Assembly (NCBI RefSeq): GCF_040529335.1
Contig: NZ_CP159534.1
Coordinates: 868,001-932,000, forward strand
DNA length: 64,000 bases
From: Streptomyces sp. HUAS MG91
Lineage (GTDB): Bacteria; Actinomycetota; Actinomycetes; Streptomycetales; Streptomycetaceae
Direction of reading: 5' to 3'
Part shown: piece after piece, positions 32,113 through 40,886 of the stretch
How positions within the stretch are numbered: the first letter of the stretch is position 1
Layout of the letters: each line of letters opens with the position of its first letter
The notes under the pieces: generated by a model
The model's input: only the letters and a program-made list of their open reading frames with translations
Told to the model about the DNA's origin: nothing
Databases searched by the model: none
Translations under genes and position numbers: made by a program

Positions 32113-34266
32113 ATGAGCGTTCCGCAGCACCCGAGCACGACCACGAGAACCGACCGCCGCGCCCTGTTGCGCGCCTCCGGCCTCGCCGGCCTCGCGGTCG
32201 TCGGCACCGTCGCGGCCACCGGCACCGCGCAGGCCGCGTCGCAGGAAGACACCGCGTACGTCGACACCGTCGCCGCCCTGCGTACGTCGAAGGGGGTCCG
32301 GGACGGGGCGGTCGTCATCGTCGCCGGATACCACGAGGCCGGTGACGGCGGCGGGATGGCCGTGCGCTGGGACGCCGCCTCCAAGGCCGCCCACAACGGC
32401 GGCACCGTCATCGCCCCCGCCAAGACCACCACCCGGGGCCGCTGGCACCAACTCCACACCGGAGTCGTCGACTTCCGCACCTTCGGCCACTTCGACGCCG
32501 AAACCCCCGCCGACGCGGCCCTGGACGCCATGGTCGGCGACCCGGACGTCCACCGCGTCGAGGCCCACACCGACCTGCTCTTCACCAAACGCCACCTGTG
32601 GCACCGCTCCCGCATCGAACTCGACTTCCACGGCCACCGCATGCTCACCAAAGGCATCGAGGCCAACACCCACGACAACCCCTTCGGCGCCGTCCTCGCC
32701 TTCCGCGGCACCCCCACCGACACCACCCACACCCACAAGCTGGGCGCGGCGATGCCCGACCTCTCCGACCTGTTCGAGGTCGGCGACTCCGGCGAGTTCG
32801 AGGTCGGGCAGTGGTGGGCCGTCGAGGTGGACGCCCTCTCGGGGAAGTACGAGAAGGAGATCCAGCGGCTCGTCCAGGTCACCGATGTCGTCGACGGCAC
32901 CCGCATCCGCGTCAACTACCAGATCGGCTGGGACCTCGCGGCGGGCCGGACGCTCACCTGGACGCGGGTCGAGCCGGTCGACGGCGCCCACGTCCGCAAC
33001 CTGGTCTTCGAAGGCGCGGGCGACGACGAACTCACCGGCTCGCACCCGGTGTCGTACGAGTACGCGGTGGACTGCGACGTCTCCGGCATCGAGGCGACCG
33101 GCACCTTCTGGCCCGTGGTCATGCGCCGCTGGTGCACCTTCTTCCGCACCGAGCAGTGTTCGCTGGCCAACCCGAAGTCCGTGACGTACGGCGGCGCCGG
33201 CTATCTGACCCAGCAGATCTACTGTCTGTACGGGCACGTGGAGGACTGTCACACCTCCAACGCCCGGCACCTGAACGACTTCACGGCCTCCGCCTACTGC
33301 TATGTGACGAACTGTCACGGCGACGGTGACGACCAGGGCCCGTTCGTCACCCACGGCCAGTTCGAGCACGACCTCGTGTACACGGGCAACTCGGGGCTGA
33401 TGACGTTCGCCAACTCCGGTGCGGCCTGGGGCGGCGCGGCCAAGCGGATCACGGTGCGGCGGCACGCCTGCTCGTGGTTCGTGGCCCGCGTCAAGGTCAC
33501 CGACCTCACCCTGGAGGACGTCACCGTCATCGGCAAGCCGTCCCTCGACGGCTCGGGCATGCTGTGGGTGAACGCCGACGGCATCCAGATACGCGGCTGC
33601 ACCGCGAGCGGACCGCTGATCGTGTCGCAGGCGTCGTCGCGGTCGAAGCGGCCCAATGTGATCGCCGACTCCAGCTTCTCGTTCGCCTCCGGCGCCGAGA
33701 TCACCAAGGCGGACGTCACCGCGCCGCTCACCCTGCGCGGCGTCACCCTCACCGGCATCGGCAGCGCCGTCTTCAACGGCACCGGCCCGCTCACCCTGGA
33801 CGGCTGCACGCTCACCGGCGCGGCGGACGCGGCCCCCGCCTCGTACGCCCACCGCGAGCTGACCTTCCAGGGTGGTGAACTCAGCGACACCGGTGTGAAG
33901 TTGACCGGCGCCAAAGACCAGCGGCTGCGGGCCGACGGGCTGCGCCTCGGCGGCGGCACCAAGGACGACGCCCTGCTCACCCGGGCCGGCGGCGCCGACC
34001 GCACCGTCACCTGGGAGCTGACCGGCGTCACCTCCGAGGCCGCCGGCGCGAAGACCGCGCACCTCCTCGTCACCGAGGGCGGCAACCGCTACCGCGCCAC
34101 CGGCTGCACCTTCACCGGCGGGCGGCTCGACCTGCGCGCCGCCGCGTTCGCCGGCTCAGGCAGCCACCTGCTGCACACCGGCTGCGTCGAGGACGGCGTC
34201 GAGCGCGCCGCCCTGCCCGACGAGGGCGCGCGCGTCGCCCACACCGCGGGCACCGTCCGCTACTGA
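32113..34266 (+). CDS. Tat-exported right-handed beta-helix protein (paralogue 2)
   Basis: A 717-residue paralogue of the beta-helix protein on the left arm, in opposite orientation. The signal has twin arginines (RTDRRALLRASG...GTAQAASQ). Domain plan and many turns match paralogue 1 (GGAGYLTQQIYCLYG, TNCHGDGDD, TVRRHACSWFVARVKVTDL), but the second half differs at many positions. Residues about 48-207 are encoded by the 478-bp block that is nearly identical in both genes. It starts the right arm, ahead of an oxidoreductase and an ABC importer. Function probably extracellular carbohydrate processing; not proven. Confidence 0.75.
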   Translation: MSVPQHPSTTTRTDRRALLRASGLAGLAVVGTVAATGTAQAASQEDTAYVDTVAALRTSKGVRDGAVVIVAGYHEAGDGGGMAVRWDAASKAAHNGGTVIAPAKTTTRGRWHQLHTGVVDFRTFGHFDAETPADAALDAMVGDPDVHRVEAHTDLLFTKRHLWHRSRIELDFHGHRMLTKGIEANTHDNPFGAVLAFRGTPTDTTHTHKLGAAMPDLSDLFEVGDSGEFEVGQWWAVEVDALSGKYEKEIQRLVQVTDVVDGTRIRVNYQIGWDLAAGRTLTWTRVEPVDGAHVRNLVFEGAGDDELTGSHPVSYEYAVDCDVSGIEATGTFWPVVMRRWCTFFRTEQCSLANPKSVTYGGAGYLTQQIYCLYGHVEDCHTSNARHLNDFTASAYCYVTNCHGDGDDQGPFVTHGQFEHDLVYTGNSGLMTFANSGAAWGGAAKRITVRRHACSWFVARVKVTDLTLEDVTVIGKPSLDGSGMLWVNADGIQIRGCTASGPLIVSQASSRSKRPNVIADSSFSFASGAEITKADVTAPLTLRGVTLTGIGSAVFNGTGPLTLDGCTLTGAADAAPASYAHRELTFQGGELSDTGVKLTGAKDQRLRADGLRLGGGTKDDALLTRAGGADRTVTWELTGVTSEAAGAKTAHLLVTEGGNRYRATGCTFTGGRLDLRAAAFAGSGSHLLHTGCVEDGVERAALPDEGARVAHTAGTVRY
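32256..32733 (+). repeat. Inverted repeat copy B (478 bp, inside beta-helix paralogue 2)
   Basis: Partner of the block at 25849-26326. The two copies are in inverted orientation and flank about 5.9 kb that contains SDR, amidohydrolase, dehydratase, aminotransferase and iclR genes. Recombination between them could invert that segment. Confidence 0.85.
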
Positions 34267-34300
34267 CATCCCGGCCCACCGACACCTCCAGGGAACCCCT

Positions 34301-35560
34301 GTGTCCACGCACACCCCGATCACCGGCCGCCCCGTCCGCGTCGCCCTCGTCGGCGCGGGCAACCGCGGTCTCACCTACGCCGAGTGGATCAAGCAGCACC
34401 CCGAGCGGGCCGAACTGGTCGCCGTCGCCGACCCGCGCCCCGCCGCGCGAGCCGCGTCCGGCGCGCCCGTCCAGTACGAGGACTGGCGGCCGCTCGCCGA
34501 GGAGCGGATCGCGGACGCGGTGATCGTCGCCACCCAGGACCGCGACCACGTGGAGCCGGTCCTGGCGCTGGCCCGCGCCGGGTACGCGATCCTCGCCGAG
34601 AAGCCGCTCGCGCCGACCGAGGACGAGACCCGCACCCTCGTCGAGGGGGTCCGGGAGGCCGGCGTGCTGTTCGCCGTGTGCCACGTCATGCGGTACACGC
34701 CGTACACGGATCTGGTGAAGGAGGTCGTCGACTCGGGCGTCCTCGGACAGCTGGTGTCGATCGACCACCTGGAGCCGGTCGGCTGGTGGCACTACGCGCA
34801 CAGCTACGTCCGCGGGCCGTGGAGCAGCGAGAAGGACTCCTCGCCGATGCTGCTGGCCAAGTCCTGTCACGACCTGGACTGGATCTCGTACGTGATGGGC
34901 GGCGCGCGCATCGAGCAGGTCGCGAGCTTCGGCGGGCTGCGGCACTTCACGCCCGAGAACGCGCCGGAGGGCTCCGCCGAGCGCTGCCTCGACTGTGCGG
35001 TCGAGGCACAATGCCCGTACAGCGCACAGAAGTTGTACCTGCCGACGCTGCGCGAGCAGGGTCCGGTGTGGCCGGTCACCCATGTCACCGAGGCCACCGA
35101 CGAGGCCGGGCTGCTCACCGCACTGCGCGAGGGCCCGTACGGGGTCTGCGTCTACCGCTCCGACAACGACGTGGTCGACCACCAGGTCCTCGCCATGCGG
35201 CTGTCCGGCGGGGTGACCGCCACGTTCCAGATGGTGGCGTTCACCGAGCAGACGCACCGGCAGACCCGGATCTTCGGCTCGCACGGCTGGCTGCGCGGCG
35301 ACGGCGAGCGGGTCACCGTGCAGGACTTCCGCACCGGCGAGACGGTCGTGCACGAGCTCGGCGCCAGCGGGTCGAACGCGGCCGACGGGCACGGCGGCGG
35401 CGACACCGCCCTGGTCGAGGCGTTCGTGCGGGCCGTCGCGACCGGCGACCCGGGCGCCGTGCGCTCGGGCACGACGGCGTCCCTCGGCAGCCACCTCGCG
35501 GCGTTCGCCGCGGAGCGGGCCCGGCACACCGGGACGGTGCAGACCGTCCCCGTCCACTGA
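34301..35560 (+). CDS. Gfo/Idh/MocA family oxidoreductase
   Basis: A 419-residue NAD(P)-dependent sugar oxidoreductase. The Rossmann motif VALVGAGNRGLTYAEW is near residue 13, the family EKPLAPT motif (catalytic Lys) near 104, and the second-domain motif SCHDLDW with the catalytic His/Asp near 187. A Cys cluster CLDCAVEAQCPYS near residue 230 is typical of a subgroup with a small zinc-like insertion. GTG 34301 lies 34 bp after the beta-helix stop. It probably oxidises the sugar released outside and imported by the following ABC system. Confidence 0.88.
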   Translation: MSTHTPITGRPVRVALVGAGNRGLTYAEWIKQHPERAELVAVADPRPAARAASGAPVQYEDWRPLAEERIADAVIVATQDRDHVEPVLALARAGYAILAEKPLAPTEDETRTLVEGVREAGVLFAVCHVMRYTPYTDLVKEVVDSGVLGQLVSIDHLEPVGWWHYAHSYVRGPWSSEKDSSPMLLAKSCHDLDWISYVMGGARIEQVASFGGLRHFTPENAPEGSAERCLDCAVEAQCPYSAQKLYLPTLREQGPVWPVTHVTEATDEAGLLTALREGPYGVCVYRSDNDVVDHQVLAMRLSGGVTATFQMVAFTEQTHRQTRIFGSHGWLRGDGERVTVQDFRTGETVVHELGASGSNAADGHGGGDTALVEAFVRAVATGDPGAVRSGTTASLGSHLAAFAAERARHTGTVQTVPVH

Positions 35561-35598
35561 CTTCCCCCTTCCTTTCCACGTCCCTGGAGGCAACCCTC

Positions 35599-36864
35599 AT
35601 GTCCCGTACCACGCACCGGAGTTCCAGACTGCGCGCGGCCGCCGCGCCCGCCCTCGCCACCGTCCTCGCCGTGAGCGCCCTCGCCGGGTGCGGCGGCTCG
35701 GGCAGCGGTTCCGACAGCAAGTCCGTCACCATGTGGACCTACCCCGTGATCTTCGACGAGGCGAAGAACAAGGCGTACTGGGACGGTCTGGTCTCCGCGT
35801 TCGAGAAGAAGCACGAGGGCGTCACCGTCAAGGTGGAGACCTTCCCCTGGGCCAACCGCGACACCCAGCTGGCCACGGCCATCGCCTCCGGCAAGGGGCC
35901 CGACGTCGTGTACCTGATCCCGGACCAGCTGCCCAAGTACGCCAAGAACATCGTGCCCGCCGACGACTACATGCCGGCCGACGCGAAGAAGGACTACACC
36001 GACTTCGCCCTGGAGTCGGTCACCGTCGACGGCAAGGCCCTCGGCACCCCCGTGCTCACCAGCGCCAACCCGCTGATCTGCGACAAGCGGGTCTTCAAGG
36101 CGATCGGCGAGACGTCGTACCCGACGACGTGGGCCGATCTGGAGTCCCTCGCGCCGAAGTTGAAGAAGAAGGGCTTCTACGCGACCAGCTACAGCGGTGA
36201 CACGCAGCAGACCCTCAACATGACGTTCTACCCGCTGCTGTGGCAGGCGGGCGGCGACGTGTTCGCGCAGGACGGGAAGACGACGACGTTCAACAGCGCG
36301 GCGGGCGTGAAGGCCCTGACGTACCTGAAGAAGCTCGTCGACGGCGGCTACACCGACAAGGACCTGGTGACGACGACGCCGAAGCTGGAGCAGACGCCGG
36401 TCGCCAAGGGCAAGGTCGCCTGTACGTGGCAGAACACCCCGGCGGACGTCGAGCCGTTCTGGGGCAAGGAAAACATCGTCGTCCAGCCGCCGCTGAAGGA
36501 CGTGAAGCCGGTCGGGTACGGGACGGTCGGCGCGCTGTCGATGCTCAAGGGCGCCAACACGAAGCTGGCCGGTGACTGGATCAGCTTCGTCGCCGAGCCG
36601 AAGAACGCGGCCGGTCTGGAGAAGGGCGCGGGCTACTTCCCGGCGCGCGAGTCGGCCGGTGACCTCTACCCGGGCGACGCGCTCCAGAAGGCCGTCGGCG
36701 ACACCCTGCCGACCATGACGGCCGGCCCCCTCCAGGACAAGGCCCGTGAGGTCATGGGCGTCCTCGCGCCGGAGATCCAGGCGGCGCTGCTCGGCAAGAA
36801 GTCCCCGAAGGACGCGCTGGACACGGCGGCCAAGGCGGCCGACGCGCTGGCGTCCCGCGGCTGA
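35599..36864 (+). CDS. ABC transporter sugar-binding lipoprotein (right arm)
   Basis: A 421-residue family 1 solute-binding protein. The signal peptide ends in a lipobox (LAGC, Cys near residue 30) followed by a Gly/Ser linker. Family features include MWTYPVIFDEAKNKAYW near residue 45, VETFPWANRDTQLATAIASGKGPDVVYL near 80-105, and a C-terminal lobe ending in GKKSPKDALDTAAKAADAL. ATG 35599 has GGAGG 9 nt upstream. It delivers substrate to the two permeases downstream; a hairpin separates it from them and may keep its own message more abundant. Confidence 0.92.
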   Translation: MSRTTHRSSRLRAAAAPALATVLAVSALAGCGGSGSGSDSKSVTMWTYPVIFDEAKNKAYWDGLVSAFEKKHEGVTVKVETFPWANRDTQLATAIASGKGPDVVYLIPDQLPKYAKNIVPADDYMPADAKKDYTDFALESVTVDGKALGTPVLTSANPLICDKRVFKAIGETSYPTTWADLESLAPKLKKKGFYATSYSGDTQQTLNMTFYPLLWQAGGDVFAQDGKTTTFNSAAGVKALTYLKKLVDGGYTDKDLVTTTPKLEQTPVAKGKVACTWQNTPADVEPFWGKENIVVQPPLKDVKPVGYGTVGALSMLKGANTKLAGDWISFVAEPKNAAGLEKGAGYFPARESAGDLYPGDALQKAVGDTLPTMTAGPLQDKAREVMGVLAPEIQAALLGKKSPKDALDTAAKAADALASRG

Positions 36865-36889
36865 CCGGTCCTCTCGCACCGCCCGTCGC

Positions 36890-36913
36890 GTCCGGGGGCT
36901 CTGCCCCCCGGAC
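36890..36913 (+). terminator. Stem-loop between binding-protein and permease genes (attenuator or stabiliser)
   Basis: GTCCGGGGG pairs with CCCCCGGAC around a short CTCTGC loop, 25 bp after the binding-protein stop. Its GGGGGCTCTGCCCCC core is a frequent Streptomyces intergenic hairpin. Because the permease genes continue in the same direction, it more likely attenuates read-through or protects the upstream message than ends the operon. Confidence 0.55.
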
Positions 36914-36977
36914 CCCCGCGTCCCTTGGCCTGACACGCCGGCCGGGCTGGGTAGTCCCCCATCCGAAGGAGTCTCCC

Positions 36978-37883
36978 GTGACCGTCGTCGCGGACCACAC
37001 CCGCCGAACCGAGCGGCGCGGCCCTCAGGCGCGCCGCGAAGCCCGGATCGGCCTGCTGTTCGTCCTTCCCTGTTTCCTCCTCTTCCTCGCCTTCCGGTTC
37101 GGTCCGGGTGTCGCCGGTGTGCTGATGAGCTTCACCGACTACACCCTGACCGGCGGCGGCAAGTTCATCGGCGTCGACAACTTCACCCGCCTGTGGGCCG
37201 ATCCGCTGTTCTGGAAGTCCCTCAAGGTCACCGTCCTGTACACGGTGCTCGCCGTGCCGGGCACGCTGATCGCGTCGGTGGCGCTGGCGCTGCTGACGCG
37301 GCGCGCGTTCCGCGGTTCGAAGGTGTTCCGCTCGGTGTTCTTCCTGCCGGTCGTCACCTCGCTGGTGCTGGCCGCCACCGTCTTCGTGTGGATCTTCTCG
37401 ACGGGCGGCCCGTGGGCGACGTTCGTCAGCTGGTTCGGCATGTCCGACGAGTCGTGGCTGACCTCGGACACGCTGGTCGTCCCGGCGCTCGCCGTCGTCG
37501 GGATCTGGTCCCGCTTCGGGTACGGGATGCTGATCCTGCTGGCCCGGATGCAGGACATCCCGCGGGAGCTGGAGGAGGCCGCGCTGACCGACGGCGCGGG
37601 CCCCTGGCAGCGCTTCCGGCACATCGTGCTGCCGCAGCTGCGGCCTGCGCTGTTCTTCCTCGCCGTCATCGAGACGACGGCCTCGTTCCAGGTGTTCGAC
37701 GCCGTCTACACGATGACCGGCGGCGGCCCCGCGAACGCCAGCTACACGCTCGTCTTCCAGCTGTACGACGCGGGCTTCAAGTACTTCGACCTGGGCTACG
37801 CCTCCGCGATCGGGGTCGCCCTGTTCGTGCTGACCCTCGTCGTCGCCGTCGTCCAGCGGCTCGTGATCGGGAAGGACCAGTGA
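36978..37883 (+). CDS. Sugar ABC transporter permease (MalF/UgpA type)
   Basis: A 301-residue permease with six membrane segments, starting GLLFVLPCFLLFLAFRFG near residue 25. The EAA loop is EEAALTDGAGPWQRFRHIVLPQLRP near residue 196-220. GTG 36978 has GAAGGAG 6 nt upstream. The stop lies 2 nt before the next permease start. Partner of the downstream MalG-type subunit. Confidence 0.92.
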   Translation: MTVVADHTRRTERRGPQARREARIGLLFVLPCFLLFLAFRFGPGVAGVLMSFTDYTLTGGGKFIGVDNFTRLWADPLFWKSLKVTVLYTVLAVPGTLIASVALALLTRRAFRGSKVFRSVFFLPVVTSLVLAATVFVWIFSTGGPWATFVSWFGMSDESWLTSDTLVVPALAVVGIWSRFGYGMLILLARMQDIPRELEEAALTDGAGPWQRFRHIVLPQLRPALFFLAVIETTASFQVFDAVYTMTGGGPANASYTLVFQLYDAGFKYFDLGYASAIGVALFVLTLVVAVVQRLVIGKDQ

Positions 37884-37885
37884 CC

Positions 37886-38812
37886 ATGACCGCACCCCCC
37901 GTCGAGAAGACCCCGGTGCCCGCGCCCGAACCGCCCGTCCGCCCGTCGCGGCGCCTGCGCAAGGAGGCCGAGCGGGACTTCGTGCCGGCCGGTCTGCGCG
38001 GCACGCTCGGCGGCCGGATCGTGCGGGGCGTGCTGCTCACGGTCGCCGCGCTCGCCACGATCTTCCCGTTCTACGCGATGGTCGTGCTGTCCCTGAAGCC
38101 GTCCGCCGCGGTCGAGTTCCCCGGCAGCCTGCTGCCGTGGCCGCTGACCGGCGAGGCGTACGACTCGGTGCTCGGCTCCCAGGACGTGCCGCGCTGGCTG
38201 CTCAACACCCTGGTCTACTCGGTCGTCTCCGTGGTCGGCGTGCTGCTGCTCGCCTCCCTCGCGGGATACGCGTTCGCCAAGAAGCGCTTCCCCGGCCGCG
38301 AGGCCATGTTCTGGTCGTTCCTGTCGATGGTGATGGTCCCGTACCACGTCACGATGATCCCGACCTTCGCGATGATCGCGAAGCTGGGCGGCGTCGACAC
38401 GTACTGGGGACTCATCGTGCCGACCCTCGCCAACGCTCAGGCGGTGTTCCTGATGCGGCAGTTCATCCAGGGGCTGCCCGACGAGCTGTTCGAGGCGGCG
38501 CGGCTCGACGGGTGCAGCGAGTGGCAGGTGTTCCGCCGGATCGTGCTGCCGCTGCTGAAGCCGATCCTCGCCACGCTCGGCGTGTTCGTCTTCCTGTGGC
38601 ACTGGAACGACTTCCTGTGGCCGCTCGTCATCGGCCAGTCCACCGACATGCGCACGCTCACCGTCGGCATCGCCTCGCTCCAGCAGCAGAACGTGCCGCT
38701 GAACGTCGTCCTGTCGGGTTCCGTCATCGCGTTCGTGCCCATCTTCGCCGCGTATCTGGTGGGCCAGCGCTACTTCACCGAGGGCGTCACGGCGTCCGGG
38801 ATCAAGGGTTGA
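37886..38812 (+). CDS. Carbohydrate ABC transporter permease (MalG type)
   Basis: A 308-residue permease. A Pro-rich cytoplasmic N-terminus of 45 residues precedes six membrane segments; the EAA loop reads EAARLDGCSEWQVFRRIVLPLLKP near residue 208-232. I chose ATG 37886, which has GAAGGA 9 nt upstream; GTG 37880 overlaps the previous stop as GTGA and is an alternative two codons earlier. The C-terminus (YFTEGVTASGIKG) is typical. No ATPase gene is in the operon. Confidence 0.92.
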   Translation: MTAPPVEKTPVPAPEPPVRPSRRLRKEAERDFVPAGLRGTLGGRIVRGVLLTVAALATIFPFYAMVVLSLKPSAAVEFPGSLLPWPLTGEAYDSVLGSQDVPRWLLNTLVYSVVSVVGVLLLASLAGYAFAKKRFPGREAMFWSFLSMVMVPYHVTMIPTFAMIAKLGGVDTYWGLIVPTLANAQAVFLMRQFIQGLPDELFEAARLDGCSEWQVFRRIVLPLLKPILATLGVFVFLWHWNDFLWPLVIGQSTDMRTLTVGIASLQQQNVPLNVVLSGSVIAFVPIFAAYLVGQRYFTEGVTASGIKG

Positions 38813-38820
38813 GATCCACC

Positions 38821-39849
38821 ATGTTCACAGATGAGGCGGCGCTCGAGGAGCGCCTGGCCACCCCCTCCCCCGCGCTCGTCGCGGACCTCGCCGGGCTCGA
38901 CGGCGATCTGCTGGTGCTCGGCGCGGGCGGCAAGATGGGCCCCAGCCTGTGCCGGCTCGCGCGCCGCGCCCTGGACGCCGCGGGCCGTACCGATGTCGCC
39001 GTGCACGCGGTGTCGCGCTGGTCGGACCCGGAGGCGGCACGCGCCCTGGAGGCCGACGGGGTCCGCACGGTCGCCTTCGACCTGATGGACCCGGAAGCCG
39101 ACCTCGGCACCCTGCCCGACGCGGGCAACATCGTCTTCATGGTGGGCGCCAAGTTCGGCTCCGCCGGGGCGCCCTCGCACGCCTGGGCGGTGAACGCGGC
39201 CATGCCGGACCGCGTCGCGCGCCGCTGGCCGACGGCGCGGATCGCCGCGTTCTCCACCGGAAACGTGTATCCGCTGGTGCCGGTCGGCTCGGCCGGCTGC
39301 ACCGAGGACGACCCGGTCGGGCCGGTCGGCGAGTACGCGATGTCGTGCCTGGGCCGCGAGCGGATCTTCGGCCACGCCGCGCTCACCCGGGGCACGCCCG
39401 TCGCGCTGATCCGCCTCAACTACGCGGTGGACCTGCGCTACGGCGTCCTCGCCGACATCGCCTCCCGGGTGCTGGCCGGTGAGCCGGTCGACGTGACGAC
39501 CGGGCACGCCAACGTGGTCTGGCAGGGGTACGCCAACGAGGTCGCGCTGCGCTCGCTCAAGCACGCGACGGACGGCGACGGGTTCACGGTGAACCTGACC
39601 GGCCCGGAGACGGCCTCGGTGCGGCGGCTCGCGCACTGGTTCGCCGCGGAGTTCGGTAAGGAGCCGTCCTTCGCGGGCACGGAGGCGCCGACCGCGCTGC
39701 TGTCCGACGCCGGCCGCTGCCACGCCCTGTTCGGCTATCCGGACGTGCCGCTGCGCACGCTGGTGGGCTGGCAGGCCGACTGGCTGCGCCGGGGTCTGCC
39801 GCTGTCCGGCAAGCCCACCAAGTTCCAGGTCCGCGACGGAAGGTTCTGA
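38821..39849 (+). CDS. NAD-dependent epimerase/dehydratase family protein (extended SDR)
   Basis: A 342-residue extended SDR. The nucleotide-binding motif is LLVLGAGGKMG near residue 34, FSTGNVYPLVP near 144 gives the Ser/Thr region, and GEYAMSCLGRERIF near 175 stands where YxxxK is expected but the Lys position is not the usual one (YAMSC-LGRE), so catalysis may be unusual. RLNYAVDLRYG and a C-terminal substrate domain follow. ATG 38821 is 9 bp after the permease stop. A sugar or sugar-acid substrate is inferred from its operon. Confidence 0.82.
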   Translation: MFTDEAALEERLATPSPALVADLAGLDGDLLVLGAGGKMGPSLCRLARRALDAAGRTDVAVHAVSRWSDPEAARALEADGVRTVAFDLMDPEADLGTLPDAGNIVFMVGAKFGSAGAPSHAWAVNAAMPDRVARRWPTARIAAFSTGNVYPLVPVGSAGCTEDDPVGPVGEYAMSCLGRERIFGHAALTRGTPVALIRLNYAVDLRYGVLADIASRVLAGEPVDVTTGHANVVWQGYANEVALRSLKHATDGDGFTVNLTGPETASVRRLAHWFAAEFGKEPSFAGTEAPTALLSDAGRCHALFGYPDVPLRTLVGWQADWLRRGLPLSGKPTKFQVRDGRF

Positions 39850-39857
39850 ACCGCACC

Positions 39858-40886
39858 ATGACCGCGCTCGAAGTGCTCTCCCGGGGCACCGTCATCCCCG
39901 CCCACCCCCTCGCCCTCGACGCCGACCGCAGGCTCGACGAACGGCGCCAGCGGGCGCTGACCCGCTACTACCTGGCGTCCGGCGCGGGCGGTGTCGCGGT
40001 GGCCGTCCACACCACCCAGTTCGAGATCCGCGAGCCGCGGGTGGGCCTGCTGAAGCCGGTCCTCGAACTGGCCGCCGAGACCGTACGCGCCGAGGCGGAC
40101 CGCCCCTTCGTGAAGGTCGCCGGGGCCTGCGGGTACACGGCGCAGGCCGTCGCCGAGGCAGAACTCGCGGCGTCGCTCGGCTACGACGCGGTGCTGCTGA
40201 GCCCCGCCGTGCCGGGCGCCGACGAGAAGGGCCTCCTGGACCGGGCGCGGGCGGTCGGCGAGGTGCTGCCGGTCATCGGCTTCTACCTCCAGGAGGCCGT
40301 CGGCGGAAGGTACTTGTCGCCGTCGTTCTGGTCGGAGTTCGCGGATCTGCCGGCCACGGCCGCCGTGAAGATCGCCCCCTTCGACCGGTATCGCACGGCC
40401 GACGTGATCCGGGCGGTGGGCGCCGCCGACCGGGCGTCCGAGGTGGCCCTGTACACGGGCAACGACGACGACATCATCGGTGACCTCCTCACGCCGTACG
40501 AGACGGCGGGCGGGCGGCGCTGGTTCGCGGGCGGGCTGCTCGGGCAGTGGGCGGTGTGGACCCGATCGGCGGCGACGCTCCTGGAGGACGTGCGCGCGGC
40601 GCGGACCGGCGACCACGAGGCGCTGCTGCGCTGTCTGACCCGCCGCCCCGAGCTGACCGACGCCAACCAGGCCGTGTTCGACGTGCGGGGCGCCTTCCGC
40701 GGCTGCATCGCCGGAGTCCACGAAGTCCTCCGCCGACAGGGCCTGTTGGCGGGAACCTGGTGTCTGGACCCCGACGAGACCCTGTCGCCCGGGCAGGCCG
40801 AGGAGCTGACCCGGGTGGCGGCCGCGTACCCGTGGCTGACGGACGACGCGTTCGTGAAGGAGCACCTGGATGACTGGCTCCGCTGA
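39858..40886 (+). CDS. Dihydrodipicolinate synthase/N-acetylneuraminate lyase family aldolase
   Basis: A 342-residue class I aldolase-type TIM barrel. The Schiff-base Lys is Lys171 in AVKIAPFDRY and the partner Tyr is Tyr143 in GFYLQEAVGG. The phosphate/pyruvate loop region is unusual (HTTQFEIREP instead of GTTGE), so the donor may not be simple pyruvate. Relatives include 2-keto-3-deoxy sugar-acid aldolases and dehydratases such as KDG dehydratase. It overlaps the next gene by 17 bp. It probably handles the keto-deoxy acid formed by the dehydratase. Confidence 0.83.
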   Translation: MTALEVLSRGTVIPAHPLALDADRRLDERRQRALTRYYLASGAGGVAVAVHTTQFEIREPRVGLLKPVLELAAETVRAEADRPFVKVAGACGYTAQAVAEAELAASLGYDAVLLSPAVPGADEKGLLDRARAVGEVLPVIGFYLQEAVGGRYLSPSFWSEFADLPATAAVKIAPFDRYRTADVIRAVGAADRASEVALYTGNDDDIIGDLLTPYETAGGRRWFAGGLLGQWAVWTRSAATLLEDVRAARTGDHEALLRCLTRRPELTDANQAVFDVRGAFRGCIAGVHEVLRRQGLLAGTWCLDPDETLSPGQAEELTRVAAAYPWLTDDAFVKEHLDDWLR

